The notes under the pieces are model-generated. The model searched no databases, was not told the origin of the DNA, and saw only the letters and a list, made by a program, of their open reading frames with translations. 51,033 nt of DNA from Actinomadura livida. GTDB taxonomy: Bacteria > Actinomycetota > Actinomycetes > Streptosporangiales > Streptosporangiaceae. A program made the position numbers and the translations under genes. Location: assembly GCF_014648675.1 (NCBI RefSeq), contig NZ_BMRO01000001.1, forward strand, positions 92,606 through 143,638, written 5' to 3'. Within the stretch, counting starts at the first letter, position 1, and each line of letters begins with the position of its first letter. Below, one piece after another: positions 25,801-35,154 of this stretch.

Positions 25801-27292
25801 GGTCGTCCAGGAGAAGCCGCAGGCCGGGTATCTGCGGATGGTCGTCGCCGTAAAGGTCTGTCAGGTCGGCCAGGAGACCGGTCAGTTCCTTGAGGGCCCG
25901 GTCCGTTTCGCCTGCGGCGAGTTTCAGGCGTGCTACCCGTTCGCGGACGCGCAACGTCAGGGCGTCGTAGGGACTGCCGCCGGAGACGTCATCCAGGAGC
26001 TCCTGGAGATGCCGGAGCGCGGCGCGGGTCGCGCCGAGACGGGCTTGGCAGACCGCTTCCTGTTCACGGCAAGCCAGGACGTTGGGATCGTCAGGCCCGT
26101 ACCACTCGGCCAAGGTCACGGCGGCCGCGCGGTAGGCGTGGACAGCGCGGCGGTAGTCGCCGCCATGGAAGAGCACATCGGCAAGGTCCAGACGAAGCCC
26201 CATGTACTCGGGGTCTTCATCCCCGATGGCTAGACGGGCCGGTTCGATCAGGTCGGAGAGCAGTTCCGCTGCCTGGGTGTAGCGGCCCTCTTCAGCGAGA
26301 TCACCTGCTTCCGCGCGCACTTGGACGACTTCGTCGAAAGTGGGCAGTTCGACTGGCTCGGCAGGGGTCTCCGTGCGCGAGGCCGTCCCGGTTATCTGAA
26401 TTCGGCTGATGGCGTTGGCGTACAAATGTTGCGGGGCGACCGTGTCGACGATGCCCGGCAGAGGGTGGAGGGAGGTGACGAACTCCAGGAGGCGACGGTA
26501 GACCTCGTCGGCATTCGCTGGGCGGTCGACCGGTTGCTTGGCGAGGAGTTGCAGGACGAGGGCGTCCAGTCCAGTCGGTACATCGGGACGTAGATGGCTC
26601 GCTGGGATCGGTGGTTCTTCCTCGTGGCGGCGCAGCACCTCGTAGGGGGTGTTGCCTAGGAAGACTTGGCGGCCGGTGAGCATCTCGTAGAGTACGCAGC
26701 CGAGTGAGTACAGGTCGCTGTGCGGGCTCGGGCTGCCGTATACCTGCTCCATGGCGGTATAGCCCGGCGTGTAGGGCGCGCCAAGGCCGGTGGTGGTCCG
26801 GCGGACGTCGCCGGGGCCGAGCCCCACCGCGGCGCCGAAGTCGAGGACTTTGACCGAGCCGTCCGGGCACAGCATCAGGTTGCTGGGCTTGAGGTCACGA
26901 TGGACGAGTGGACGGCGGTGGGCGACAGTCAGGACGGCGCACACCTGAGCGGCTATCAGTGAGGCCCAGGAGATGGAGAGCGTGTCCACCTCGTCGAGGG
27001 CGTTGGCGACAGTGATGCCGTCGACGTACTGCATCACGAGGTAGAAGCTTCCTTCGTGGCTGCCGTAGTCGTAGACGGTCGGGACGCCGGGATGCTCGAA
27101 CCAGGCGGTGCTGCGGGCCTCGTGCTCAAAGCGGGCGACGAGCGCCTCGTCCGACACGCGGGTGAACTTGACCGCCAGGCGGCGGTCGAGGAAGCGGTCG
27201 TAGGCGCGCCACACCTCGCCCATCCCGCCGCGCCCGATCGGCTGGTCGAGCACGTACCGTTCGCGTTCTCCGAGGACATCGCCCCGCTGCAA
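25778..27292 (-). CDS. Ser/Thr protein kinase with C-terminal TPR repeats
   Basis: I chose TTG 27292 because GGAAGGGG lies just upstream and the kinase domain starts at once; an open frame continues to 27466. The 504-residue protein has a Hanks-type kinase: Gly loop IGRGGMGEVW (19-28), Lys42, HRDLKPSN (131-138), DFG (151-153) and a complete C-lobe. Residues 330-504 are helical TPR-like repeats (VRAEAGDLAEEGRYTQAAELL; ADVLFHGGDYRRAVHAY). There is no transmembrane helix, unlike PknB-type kinases, so it is cytosolic. It follows the methylase gene by 68 bases on the same strand. A kinase beside a methylase recalls PglW-PglX of BREX-2, but the methylase here is of another type. Confidence 0.9.
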   Translation of the reverse strand: MQRGDVLGERERYVLDQPIGRGGMGEVWRAYDRFLDRRLAVKFTRVSDEALVARFEHEARSTAWFEHPGVPTVYDYGSHEGSFYLVMQYVDGITVANALDEVDTLSISWASLIAAQVCAVLTVAHRRPLVHRDLKPSNLMLCPDGSVKVLDFGAAVGLGPGDVRRTTTGLGAPYTPGYTAMEQVYGSPSPHSDLYSLGCVLYEMLTGRQVFLGNTPYEVLRRHEEEPPIPASHLRPDVPTGLDALVLQLLAKQPVDRPANADEVYRRLLEFVTSLHPLPGIVDTVAPQHLYANAISRIQITGTASRTETPAEPVELPTFDEVVQVRAEAGDLAEEGRYTQAAELLSDLIEPARLAIGDEDPEYMGLRLDLADVLFHGGDYRRAVHAYRAAAVTLAEWYGPDDPNVLACREQEAVCQARLGATRAALRHLQELLDDVSGGSPYDALTLRVRERVARLKLAAGETDRALKELTGLLADLTDLYGDDHPQIPGLRLLLDDLNQAGTG

Positions 27293-27360
27293 GAACCCAC
27301 CCCTTCCGCCTGTGCCCGCAGCGTACTCGGGTCCGGGCAACAGCGGCGTGGTCGCTCGTC

Positions 27361-29343
27361 TCAGCGCGACGGGCGGAGGGTTCCGGCGCCGAGTTCCTCC
27401 AGGCCGAGGCGGACGGCGTCGATGCCCGCGTCGTAGGTTTCGCGCAGCGCGGTCTGCAGCGCGCACAGTTTGCTGAAGGCGCGACCCAGTTCGGCTTGCT
27501 CGTCCAAGGTGAGGCGGGGCAGGCGGGCGCGGCGGACGTCGTAGCGGGCGGACGAGGTGGAACTGCGCAGCCGGGCGCCGTGCGCGCCGAGGAGGAGCCA
27601 GCCGGCGACGAAGTCGGGATCGCTGCGGGACGGGTCGACCCTGACGATGGCCAGGCCGGGGCCGGTGATGGCGCCGCCTTCGGTCATGACGCGTACGGCG
27701 GGATGGCGTGCGGCCAGGGACACGACGATGTCGCCGGTGGCCAGGCGGAGGTCGTCCTGGGTCGCGGCGGCGGTCAACGTGGGCTTCCGGTGTTCGACCA
27801 GGTCTTCCAGGGTCAGGACCGGGTCGTTCCCTTCGCCGATGTTCACCTTGCCTGAGGCGCGCCAGACCTCCAGCACTCCCGCCTTCGCGAGTTCGCCGAT
27901 CGTCGTCATCGGGACGTCATCGCGTGCCTCGGACTGGGTCAGGAACGACAGTTCGGCGGCCGTCCGCTGGAGTTCTTCGGCCTTCGCTGACAGCAGTTCA
28001 CGGGCGACGGTGAACGATCCCTCCGACGTGGGGGCGCTTCGTTGCGGAAGGTATCGCGCAGGGGTGAGGTCTACCTCGTCGTCCAGCAGATCGATGATGC
28101 GCACGACGACGCTGGAGTCGGTGCCGTCATCCTTGCCCTTGAGGTACTTCCTCCAGGCGTTGAGGGCGACCTTCTCGAAGTCGGCGGGGTCGGCCGACGT
28201 GTCGACCATGAGGACGTCGTCCGGGGGCTGGTCGCCAGGGGACGGACGACGCAGAACCCACACCGTGAGCGCGACGGCCATGTTCGGCACCGCGCCGGCC
28301 GGCAGGCCGATGACCGCCCTCAGCGCGCCCCTGCGGAGCAGCTCGGCGCGGACGCGGCGTCCGGAACGGCGGTTCGCGACGGCAGGAGGCATGAGCATGA
28401 CGACGGCACCGCCGGGACGGACGTGGGCGAGGCCGTGTTGCAGCCACGCGAGCTCCGACTCCATGCGGGGTGGGAGCCCGTACTCCCAGCGTGGGTCGCC
28501 GGTCAGCTGCTCGTAGCCCCACCCCCGGTCGTTGAACGGCGGGTTGGTGACGACTAGGTCGACCGTCCGGCCGGTGAAGGCGTCGGCGAGGAGCGAGTCG
28601 CCGGAGTGGATCTCGGCGGGAGCGCCGCGCAGTGCGAGCTGGACGGCCGACATCCGCGCGGTCGTGTCGTCGATCTCCTGCCCGAGGAGCTCCTCGACGT
28701 CCTTGAACCGGTCGTTCGCCATGCCGAGGTACGCGCCGGTGCCGCAGGCGGGGTCGAGGAGGGTGCGCGCGGGGCCGCCGAGGTCGAGCATCAGCCGGAC
28801 GACGGGTTCGGGCGTGAGGTAGACGCGGCGGCTGTGGTGCTCCAGGTAACGGGTGCGGAGGAACTCGAAGGTCTCCGCGACTCCCAGTTCGTCCACGAGC
28901 TGGGAGAGTGCCCGGACGAGCGGGACGGGGTCGGCGGGCAGGGCGTCCGGCAACAGGTCGGTGTGGGCGCGGACGGCGCCGGGGAGGGCTTCGGCGATCT
29001 TCTCGTCAGGGGCGGACGACAGGTCGCGCCAGTGGCCGGGGTCGGCGCGCAGGTAGAGGAGGAAGGCGCCCGCGAAGGTGAGGACGTCGGCGAGTTCGAC
29101 GTCCCCGTAGGCGGCGCCGCGGAGGGTCTGCCAGACGCGTTCGCGGACCGGCGAGTCGGCGAGTTTGCCCTGGCCGCGGAGCCATGCCTCGACTTCGGCG
29201 AGGGAGAACGTCGGGCTGACCGCCGTCCCGCCGACGGGCTGGGGGAAGTCGTCGTGGCGGCGGCGCCAGTTGCTCACCGCGGCGCGGCCGACCGCGGCCA
29301 GCCGTGCGATATCGGCCGCGGTCACCGTCGCATCGTTCGACAC
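27361..29343 (-). CDS. Adenine-specific DNA methylase, type I M-S like, with N-terminal HTH
   Basis: GTG 29343 follows GGGAG by 5 bases and gives 660 residues. Residues 1-60 form a MerR/AlpA-like helix-turn-helix (ADIARLAAVGRAAVSNWRRR). The N6-adenine methylase domain has motif I DPACGTGAYLG (197-207) and motif IV NPPF (267-270), both typical of HsdM. The C-terminal 200 residues (LTLEDLVEHRKPTL; GDIVVSLAARHPAVR; LPRLTLDEQAELGRAF) resemble an HsdS target-recognition half. It looks like a single-chain M-S enzyme. No restriction subunit is present; the partner gene is the kinase downstream, with which it probably forms an operon. Confidence 0.88.
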   Translation of the reverse strand: MSNDATVTAADIARLAAVGRAAVSNWRRRHDDFPQPVGGTAVSPTFSLAEVEAWLRGQGKLADSPVRERVWQTLRGAAYGDVELADVLTFAGAFLLYLRADPGHWRDLSSAPDEKIAEALPGAVRAHTDLLPDALPADPVPLVRALSQLVDELGVAETFEFLRTRYLEHHSRRVYLTPEPVVRLMLDLGGPARTLLDPACGTGAYLGMANDRFKDVEELLGQEIDDTTARMSAVQLALRGAPAEIHSGDSLLADAFTGRTVDLVVTNPPFNDRGWGYEQLTGDPRWEYGLPPRMESELAWLQHGLAHVRPGGAVVMLMPPAVANRRSGRRVRAELLRRGALRAVIGLPAGAVPNMAVALTVWVLRRPSPGDQPPDDVLMVDTSADPADFEKVALNAWRKYLKGKDDGTDSSVVVRIIDLLDDEVDLTPARYLPQRSAPTSEGSFTVARELLSAKAEELQRTAAELSFLTQSEARDDVPMTTIGELAKAGVLEVWRASGKVNIGEGNDPVLTLEDLVEHRKPTLTAAATQDDLRLATGDIVVSLAARHPAVRVMTEGGAITGPGLAIVRVDPSRSDPDFVAGWLLLGAHGARLRSSTSSARYDVRRARLPRLTLDEQAELGRAFSKLCALQTALRETYDAGIDAVRLGLEELGAGTLRPSR

Positions 29344-29466
29344 CGGCACTCCCATCAGCGGACACGCATCCGTGATCTCACCCTAGCGCCTTCCAGCGGT
29401 TGATCTGGTTCACCAGCACAGCCGGACTCTCGCCGACACACACAGGAGCGCACAACTGTTTACAGG

Positions 29467-29495
29467 TTGATTGCATTCACAGTTCACCCTATGGT
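29467..29495 (+). promoter_or_regulatory. Predicted sigma-70 type promoter
   Basis: TTGATT at 29467, a spacer of 17 bases, then TATGGT at 29490. It lies 45 bases before the ATG of the following gene, in the divergent interval with the methylase gene. An adjacent AT-rich patch with CTGTTTACAG could bind a regulator. Confidence 0.45.
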
Positions 29496-29540
29496 TGCCT
29501 GTGTACAGCGATCTGCATCCCCCTGAGAGCAGCGGAGTTG

Positions 29541-30152
29541 ATGACGATGCACGTGCCGACGATGTCCCTGCGCGAGTTCGACGACGCGCAGCGGCGGATG
29601 CCCCCCGGCCTCGCCGAGCGGACCCAGCGCCTGCGGGCCTGCGCGACCCGCGCCGCGTGGTGCGGCTGCTGCGGGGTCGCGCGGCGGCTCCTGCGGCTGT
29701 GCTTCGCCGCCGTCCGGCATGGCGACGACGCGATCGCGGAAATGCTCCTCGGCGAGGCCGGGCACTACATCGGCACCGGGCGGCACCCCGCGACGTGCCC
29801 GCAGATGCCGCCGCGTCCGGCACGGCGCGACGGCCGGGCCCCGGCGCAGGGGCGGGTGCCAGGCTGGACCGGGCTCCCGGGACCGCTGGTCGCCGCGACC
29901 GACGCGAGCTGGAAGCGGGGCACCTGCGGGATCGGCTACGTCGTCAGCGACGGCCGCTGGGGCATGCGGGGCTGGACGTTCGGCCCGCAGGACCCGACCG
30001 GGCCCCACCGGGTGCTCAACGAGACCGCGGACTCCCTGGCGTCCATCGCCCGGCGCCGCGCCACCGAGACCTTCGACTCCACCGCCCGCGCCGAGGGCCT
30101 CGTCGAGGCGTTCCTGCACGCGTGGCACCGCACCGGCGGCATCGCCGCCTGA
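29541..30152 (+). CDS. Hypothetical protein with RNase H-like motif
   Basis: The 203-residue protein begins at ATG 29541; the next in-frame ATG is at 29547. The first half is helical with a CGCCG cluster. The second half has a beta-strand pattern LVAATDASWKRGTCGIGYVVSDGRWGMRG, which recalls the first strands of RNase H folds (DGS-x-G-x-G-Y), and an ETADSLASIARRRA helix. Lacking a full set of acidic residues, I call the fold only tentatively. It is possibly an orphan of plasmid origin. It sits 15 bases before the DUF4352 gene. Confidence 0.6.
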   Translation: MTMHVPTMSLREFDDAQRRMPPGLAERTQRLRACATRAAWCGCCGVARRLLRLCFAAVRHGDDAIAEMLLGEAGHYIGTGRHPATCPQMPPRPARRDGRAPAQGRVPGWTGLPGPLVAATDASWKRGTCGIGYVVSDGRWGMRGWTFGPQDPTGPHRVLNETADSLASIARRRATETFDSTARAEGLVEAFLHAWHRTGGIAA

Positions 30153-30167
30153 ACCCTGGAGAACGAG

Positions 30168-30851
30168 ATGAACCCCGACCAGCACGGCCCGCACGCCTAC
30201 CACCGTCCCGGGCCGCCGATGCCCCCGTACGCCGTGCCACCGCGGAAGCGGCGCGGAAGGGGCTGCCTCTACGGCGCCATCGGGGGCGCGGCCACGCTGT
30301 TCCTGATGGCGTCGTGCGGGGCGATCGTGGCCACCACCGGCGGCGCCGCCGACCCGGCTGCCACGTCCGGCGACTCCCCCGCGGCCTCCGCGCCGGCCGG
30401 CGGCGACGCCGGCGAGAAGAAGGACGAGAAGCAGCCCAAGAAGATCACGAACGGCATCGGCCGCGAATACCGGGACGGCAAGTTCGCCTTCACCGTCACG
30501 AAGGTGAGGAAGGGCGTGAAGAAGGTCGGCAACGAATACGTCGGCGACACCGCCCAGGGACAGTTCGTCTTCATCCACGTGACGGTGAAGAACATCGGCG
30601 ACGAGGCCCGCAGCTTCACCCACCACAACCAGACGCTCATCGACACCGAGGACCGCGAGTTCGAGGCCGACCCCGAGGCGTCGATGTGGTCCGGGCAGGA
30701 CACCAAGTCCTTCCTCCAGCAGATCAACCCGGGGAACTCGGTCAAGGGAACGCTCATCTACGACGTCCCCCGCGGCACGAAGCTGAAGGCGATCGAACTG
30801 CACGACTCGATGTTCTCCCGCGGGGTGACGGTCCCCCTCGGCGGCGGATGA
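30168..30851 (+). CDS. Membrane-anchored DUF4352 protein
   Basis: The 227-residue protein has a Pro-rich, basic N-terminus, one membrane segment (about residues 35-55, GAIGGAATLFLMASCGAIVATT, containing a lipobox-like Cys), a linker of Ala, Ser and Lys, and a DUF4352 immunoglobulin-like domain (FAFTVTKVRKG; GQFVFIHVTVKNIGDE; SVKGTLIYDVPRG). Such proteins are exported or membrane-bound and common in Gram-positives; the role is unknown. Its spacing from the previous gene (15 bases) suggests one transcript. Confidence 0.88.
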   Translation: MNPDQHGPHAYHRPGPPMPPYAVPPRKRRGRGCLYGAIGGAATLFLMASCGAIVATTGGAADPAATSGDSPAASAPAGGDAGEKKDEKQPKKITNGIGREYRDGKFAFTVTKVRKGVKKVGNEYVGDTAQGQFVFIHVTVKNIGDEARSFTHHNQTLIDTEDREFEADPEASMWSGQDTKSFLQQINPGNSVKGTLIYDVPRGTKLKAIELHDSMFSRGVTVPLGGG

Positions 30852-30938
30852 CGGCTCGCCCCATGCCGGTTCGGTCGAGTGCGGGCGGCGTGGTCACGTT
30901 CCGTGACGTGTTCATGGCGGATCGTTTACCATCGTGTG

Positions 30939-33853
30939 ATGCGGGCGCGGCACGAGTTCGGGGTGCTCGGGCCCCTGGAGGTTCGGCGGGACGGGGTGCC
31001 GCTGCCCATCGGTGCGGCCAAGCTCCGTCTCCTGCTGGCCGCCCTGCTCGTGGACGCCGGTCACGTCGTCCCCGTCGACACGCTGGTGGGCCGGTTGTGG
31101 GGCGAGGAGCCGCCTGCGCAGACCCGGAACACCCTGCAGAACTACGTCCTGCGGTTGCGGCGCGCGCTCGGCGAGGGCGGAGCCGAGATCGTGCTGACCC
31201 ATCCCCGGGGCTACCTGGTCGAAGTCGAGCGGGACGCCCTGGATCTGCACCGGTTCGGCGCGCTCGTCCGGCAGGGGCGCGCCGAGCTGGAGGCGGGCGG
31301 TGCGCCCGACCGCGCGGCGGCCCTGCTGCGGCGGGCACTGGGGCTGTGGCGGGGCGCGCCCCTGTCGGACCTGCCGCCCGACCTGCTGCAGGACGTCCTC
31401 CCGACCCTGGCCGAGCAGCGCCTGGACGCGCTGGAGCTGAGCATCGACGCCGACCTGGCGCTGGGCCGCGCCGCCCACGTGCTGCCGGAACTGCGCAACC
31501 TCATCGGGACACATCCGCTGCGCGAGCGCTTCTGGGCCCAGCGCATGCGGGCGCTCTACCAGTGCGGCCGGCAGGGTGAGGCGCTGGAGTGCTACCGCAC
31601 GGTCGCCGCGCTGCTCGCGGACGAGCTGGGCATCGACCCGGGAGCGGAGCTGCAGGACCTCCACCGGCGGATCCTGGCCGCGGCCCCGAGCTCGGTCCGG
31701 CGGCCGGCCCGGGCGCGGGGCCGCGAGAGCACCGGCGGGGAAACCTGCCGGCCGAGACGACCACCTTCGTCGGGCGCGAAGGCCCGCTCGCGGAGGCGCG
31801 GCGGACGCTCGGGAGCGCCCGGCTCGTCACGCTGACCGGGGTCGGCGGCGTGGGCAAGACGCGGCTGGCACTGCGGGTCGCGGCCGAGGCCGCCGCGTCG
31901 TTCCCCGACGGGGCGTGGCTCGCCGACCTGGCCGTCCTCGCGCCGCGGACCGATGCCGAGCAGCTGGACCGGACGGTCGCCGAGTCGCTCGGCCTGCGCG
32001 ACCAGTCGGCGCGCGCCCCGGCCGACGCGGTGGCCGATCACCTGCGCGACCGGCGCGTGCTCCTCGTCCTGGACAACTGCGAGCACCTGGTACAGGCCGT
32101 CGCCGCGCTGGCGCTGCGGCTGCTGCGGGCGGCCCCGGGCCTGCGGATCCTCGCGACGAGCCGGGAGCGGCTCGGGGTGCCGGGCGAGCACGTGCTGGTG
32201 GTCCCGGGCCTCGCCGTCCCGGACGGGGAAGGCGGCGGGCAGGGCGGCGCCCACGGCGAGGAGGCCGTGCGCCTCCTCACCGACCGGGCCGCCGCCTCCG
32301 CTCCGGGCTTCGCCGTCACCGGCCGCAACCGGGACGCGGTCGTCCAGCTGTGCCGCCGCCTGGACGGCATTCCGCTCGCCATCGAACTGGCGGCCGTCCG
32401 GCTCAACTCGATCGGCGTCGAAGAGATCCTCGACCGCCTGGACGACCGCTTCCGGCTGCTGGCAATGCCCCAAGGCCGCGGCGGCGGCCGCTACCGGCAG
32501 ACGCTGGGTGGCGTGGTGGACTGGAGCCACGAACTCTGCTCGTCCGGCGAGCGGCTGCTGTGGGCGCGCCTGTCGGTCTTCGCGGGCGGGTTCGACCTGG
32601 AGGCCGCCGAGGCGGTCTGCGCGGGAGAGGGCATCGCCCGCGACGAGGTGATGGACCTGCTCGCGGGCCTGGTCGACAAGTCGATCGTGATGGCGGGCGA
32701 CGCGGAGGGCAGGACCCGCTACCGGCTGCTGGAGACCATCCGAGGGTACGGGTGGCGGCGTCTCCGGGAGCGGGGCGGCGAGACCGAGATCCGGATCCGG
32801 CACTGCCGGCACTACCGTGACCTCGCGGTCCGCGCCGCCACCGAGTGGTGCGGACCGGACGAGATCGCCTGGCTGCGGCGACTGCGCCGCGAGCTGCCCG
32901 ACCTCCGCGCCGCCCTGGAGTTCTGCGCCGGCACCCCCGAGCACGCCGGGACCGGCCTGGAGACCGCGGTCGGTCTCACCCGGGCGCGGTCGTGGTTCTT
33001 CAGCGGCACCATCGGGGAGGGCCGCCACTGGCTGGATCGGCTGTCGGCACGGTCCGGCCGGCCGCCGCCCGAGGAGAGCGCGCACGCGGCGGCGATGCGG
33101 GCCTTCCTGGTGATCGTGCAGGGGGACCGGGCGGCGGTGCCCGACGCCATGGCGGCGTGCCGCGCGGCGGTCGGCCCCGGCTCGCCCGAGGCCCCCTACC
33201 TCGAAGGTGTGCACGCCCTCCTCATCCAGGGCGACCCGGGGTCGCTCGGCAGGCTCGCCGCGGCCCGGGAGGGGTTCCGGGCCGCGGACCGGCCGGGCGA
33301 CGCCCTCATGGCCACCATGTTCTGGGCCATGTCCGCCGTCTTCCTCGGCGGCCGGGACGCCGCCTTCCACGCCTGCGACGTCTTCCGCGCGGACGCCGAG
33401 ACCGCGCGGGCCGAATGGCTCGAATCCTGGGCGCTGTGGTCCGGGGGGCTCGCCGAGCTGTGGCACGGCGAACCCGTCCGCGCCCTGCCGCTCCTGCGGG
33501 ACGCCGTCGTCCGGCAGCGCGCCGTCGAGGACGAGTGGGGGCCGGTGTGGGACGTGGAGGCCCTGGCATGGACGGCCGCCGCCGTCGGGCACCACCGGCA
33601 CGCGGCGGTGCTGCTGGGCGCCGCGCACCGGATGCGCACGTCGACGGGGGTCGCGATGATCGGCCTCGCGCCTTTCCAGGCCGCGCACGCCGCGACCGAA
33701 GGGCGGGTCCGCGGTGCGCTCGCCGCCGAGTCGTACGCGGACGCCTGGAGCCGCGGCGATGCGGCCGAGGACTGCGTCGGCCTGGCGCTGGCCGTGGTGG
33801 AGGAGATCTCCGCCGTCCCGCCGGAGCCCCGGCGGGAGGTGACCGGCGCGTGA
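30939..33853 (+). CDS. AfsR/SARP-type regulator with NB-ARC ATPase, apparent frameshift
   Basis: From ATG 30939 the protein begins with an OmpR-like winged helix (HEFGVLGPLEVRRDG ... RPRGYLVEV-type pattern, residues 1-95) and a BTAD domain (about 100-245, ending LLADELGIDPGAELQDLHRRIL). The frame then drifts into Arg/Ser junk to 31835. One base back, the expected linker appears at about 31739 (GNLPAETTTFVGRE) and continues through GVGGVGKTRLAL (P-loop), LLVLDNCEHL, LPLAIEL-type motif and helical repeats to 33853. Together it would be about 970 residues, the normal size for this family. The shift sits in a G-rich stretch near 31720-31740. These regulators usually activate neighbouring biosynthetic genes, here the prenyltransferase and tryptophanase. 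Confidence 0.8.
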
Positions 33854-33898
33854 CCGCCGGGCGACCGGCGTGACGGCCCGCTCGGCCATCGTCACCGT

Positions 33899-35146
33899 GT
33901 GACACCGAGAGACGCGTCGGCCGCGGAGGGCCCCGACCAGCAGGCCGACGGGACGAGACGGCGCTGCGCCGTACCGGGCAGCGGCCCGATCCCTGATCCG
34001 GACGGTCCCGTGCCCCGCGACAGTGCGTGCTCGCCAGGCGGAACCGAACTCCGGCTCGGCGAGCATGTGAAGCGGCAGACGGCGGCACTGTGCGAGGCGG
34101 CCGGAACCGCCCGGGACCTGGTCCGGCCTCTGCTGGACACCGCACTGGAACCGCTCTCGCGGTTGTCGTTGCTCGATCCGCCGCCGGCGCGGAGCCTCGT
34201 GTCCGACGACCATTCGCCGGTGGAGCTCTCGCTGGCCTTCACTCCCGGCGCGCCGCCGGTCCCGCGGGTGCTGCTGGAGCCCGGCTACACCGACGACATG
34301 GCCCGGAGCGGCCGCATCGGACGTGGGGTGGCCGAGCGCCTGGCCGACCGCGGCGTCCTGTCGTGCGCCCGCCTGCACATGCTCTCCGACCTCTTCCTCC
34401 CCGCCACCCCGCACGGGCCGTTCGCGTTGTGGCTGGCCCTGGAGTTCCCGGACGGCCGTCCCCGGGCCAAGGTCTATCTGAACCCCGCGGCGCACGGCCC
34501 GGGGCGCTCGGCCGACACCGTGGCCGAGGCGCTCGCCCGCCTGGGGTACGGGGAGGCGTTCCCAGCGCTGAGGCGATACGCCGACCGCCCCGGCGGCTTC
34601 CTGTTCTTCGCGCTGGACCTGGGAGACTGGCCCGCTCCACGGGTCAAGGTCTATGTGGCGCACCGGGACTTCTCCGCCGCCGATGCCGCCGCCGCCTCCC
34701 GTGCCATGCCTGGAGACCACCCCGGCCGGGTGGCGGAGTTCGTCGGCCTCATCGCCGCCGAGCGCCGGCTACGACGACGTCCGCTCGTCTCCTGCTTCTC
34801 GTTCACGCGGGCATGTCCCGACCGGCCCAGCGGCTACTCGCTGCACGTCCCCGTGCGGGACTACGTGGAGGACGACCGCCAGGCCAGGGACCGCGCGGTG
34901 GCCGCACTGCACCGGTACGGCATCGACAGCCGTCCCTTGCACCGGGCGCTCGCCGGCGTGACGTCCCGCCCCCTGGACGCCGGCGTGGGGCTGATCGCCT
35001 ACGTGACACTGACCCATGCCGCCCCGAGCCCGCCTCGCGTGACGGTCTACCTGTCCTCGGAGGCGTACCGGGTCCGCCCCCCTCGCCGGAGCGCGCCCGC
35101 CGCATCCGGCGGCGGTGAACCCGGCCCCATGATGGTCGGCGGGTGA
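33899..35146 (+). CDS. DMATS-family aromatic (indole) prenyltransferase
   Basis: The 415-residue product matches bacterial ABBA/DMATS prenyltransferases: LSLLDPPPARSLVSDDHSPVELS near the start, strand motifs PRVLLEPGY, RAKVYLNPAAHG, PRVKVYVAHRD, LVSCFSFTRACPDRPSGYSLHVPVRDYV and a final GLIAYVTLTHAAPSPPRVTVYLSSEAY. These tandem VY-bearing strands form the barrel that binds dimethylallyl diphosphate. The family prenylates tryptophan or indoles. The N-terminal 40 residues may not be translated; GTG 34010 is another possible start. The stop overlaps a GTG of the tryptophanase gene (GTGA), which suggests a coupled pathway. Regiochemistry and substrate cannot be deduced. Confidence 0.92.
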   Translation: MTPRDASAAEGPDQQADGTRRRCAVPGSGPIPDPDGPVPRDSACSPGGTELRLGEHVKRQTAALCEAAGTARDLVRPLLDTALEPLSRLSLLDPPPARSLVSDDHSPVELSLAFTPGAPPVPRVLLEPGYTDDMARSGRIGRGVAERLADRGVLSCARLHMLSDLFLPATPHGPFALWLALEFPDGRPRAKVYLNPAAHGPGRSADTVAEALARLGYGEAFPALRRYADRPGGFLFFALDLGDWPAPRVKVYVAHRDFSAADAAAASRAMPGDHPGRVAEFVGLIAAERRLRRRPLVSCFSFTRACPDRPSGYSLHVPVRDYVEDDRQARDRAVAALHRYGIDSRPLHRALAGVTSRPLDAGVGLIAYVTLTHAAPSPPRVTVYLSSEAYRVRPPRRSAPAASGGGEPGPMMVGG

Positions 35147-35154
35147 CCGGGCGG

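Noticed and set aside
31737..31744. GGGGAAAC as a programmed -1 frameshift site in the AfsR-like gene
   Set aside because: The slippery heptamer G-GGA-AAC is not in the zero frame of the upstream part, and I see no downstream structure that would demand it.
31592..34720. Long minus-strand open frame
   Set aside because: It lies antisense to the AfsR-like and DMATS genes, which carry recognisable domains; composition is that of a GC shadow.
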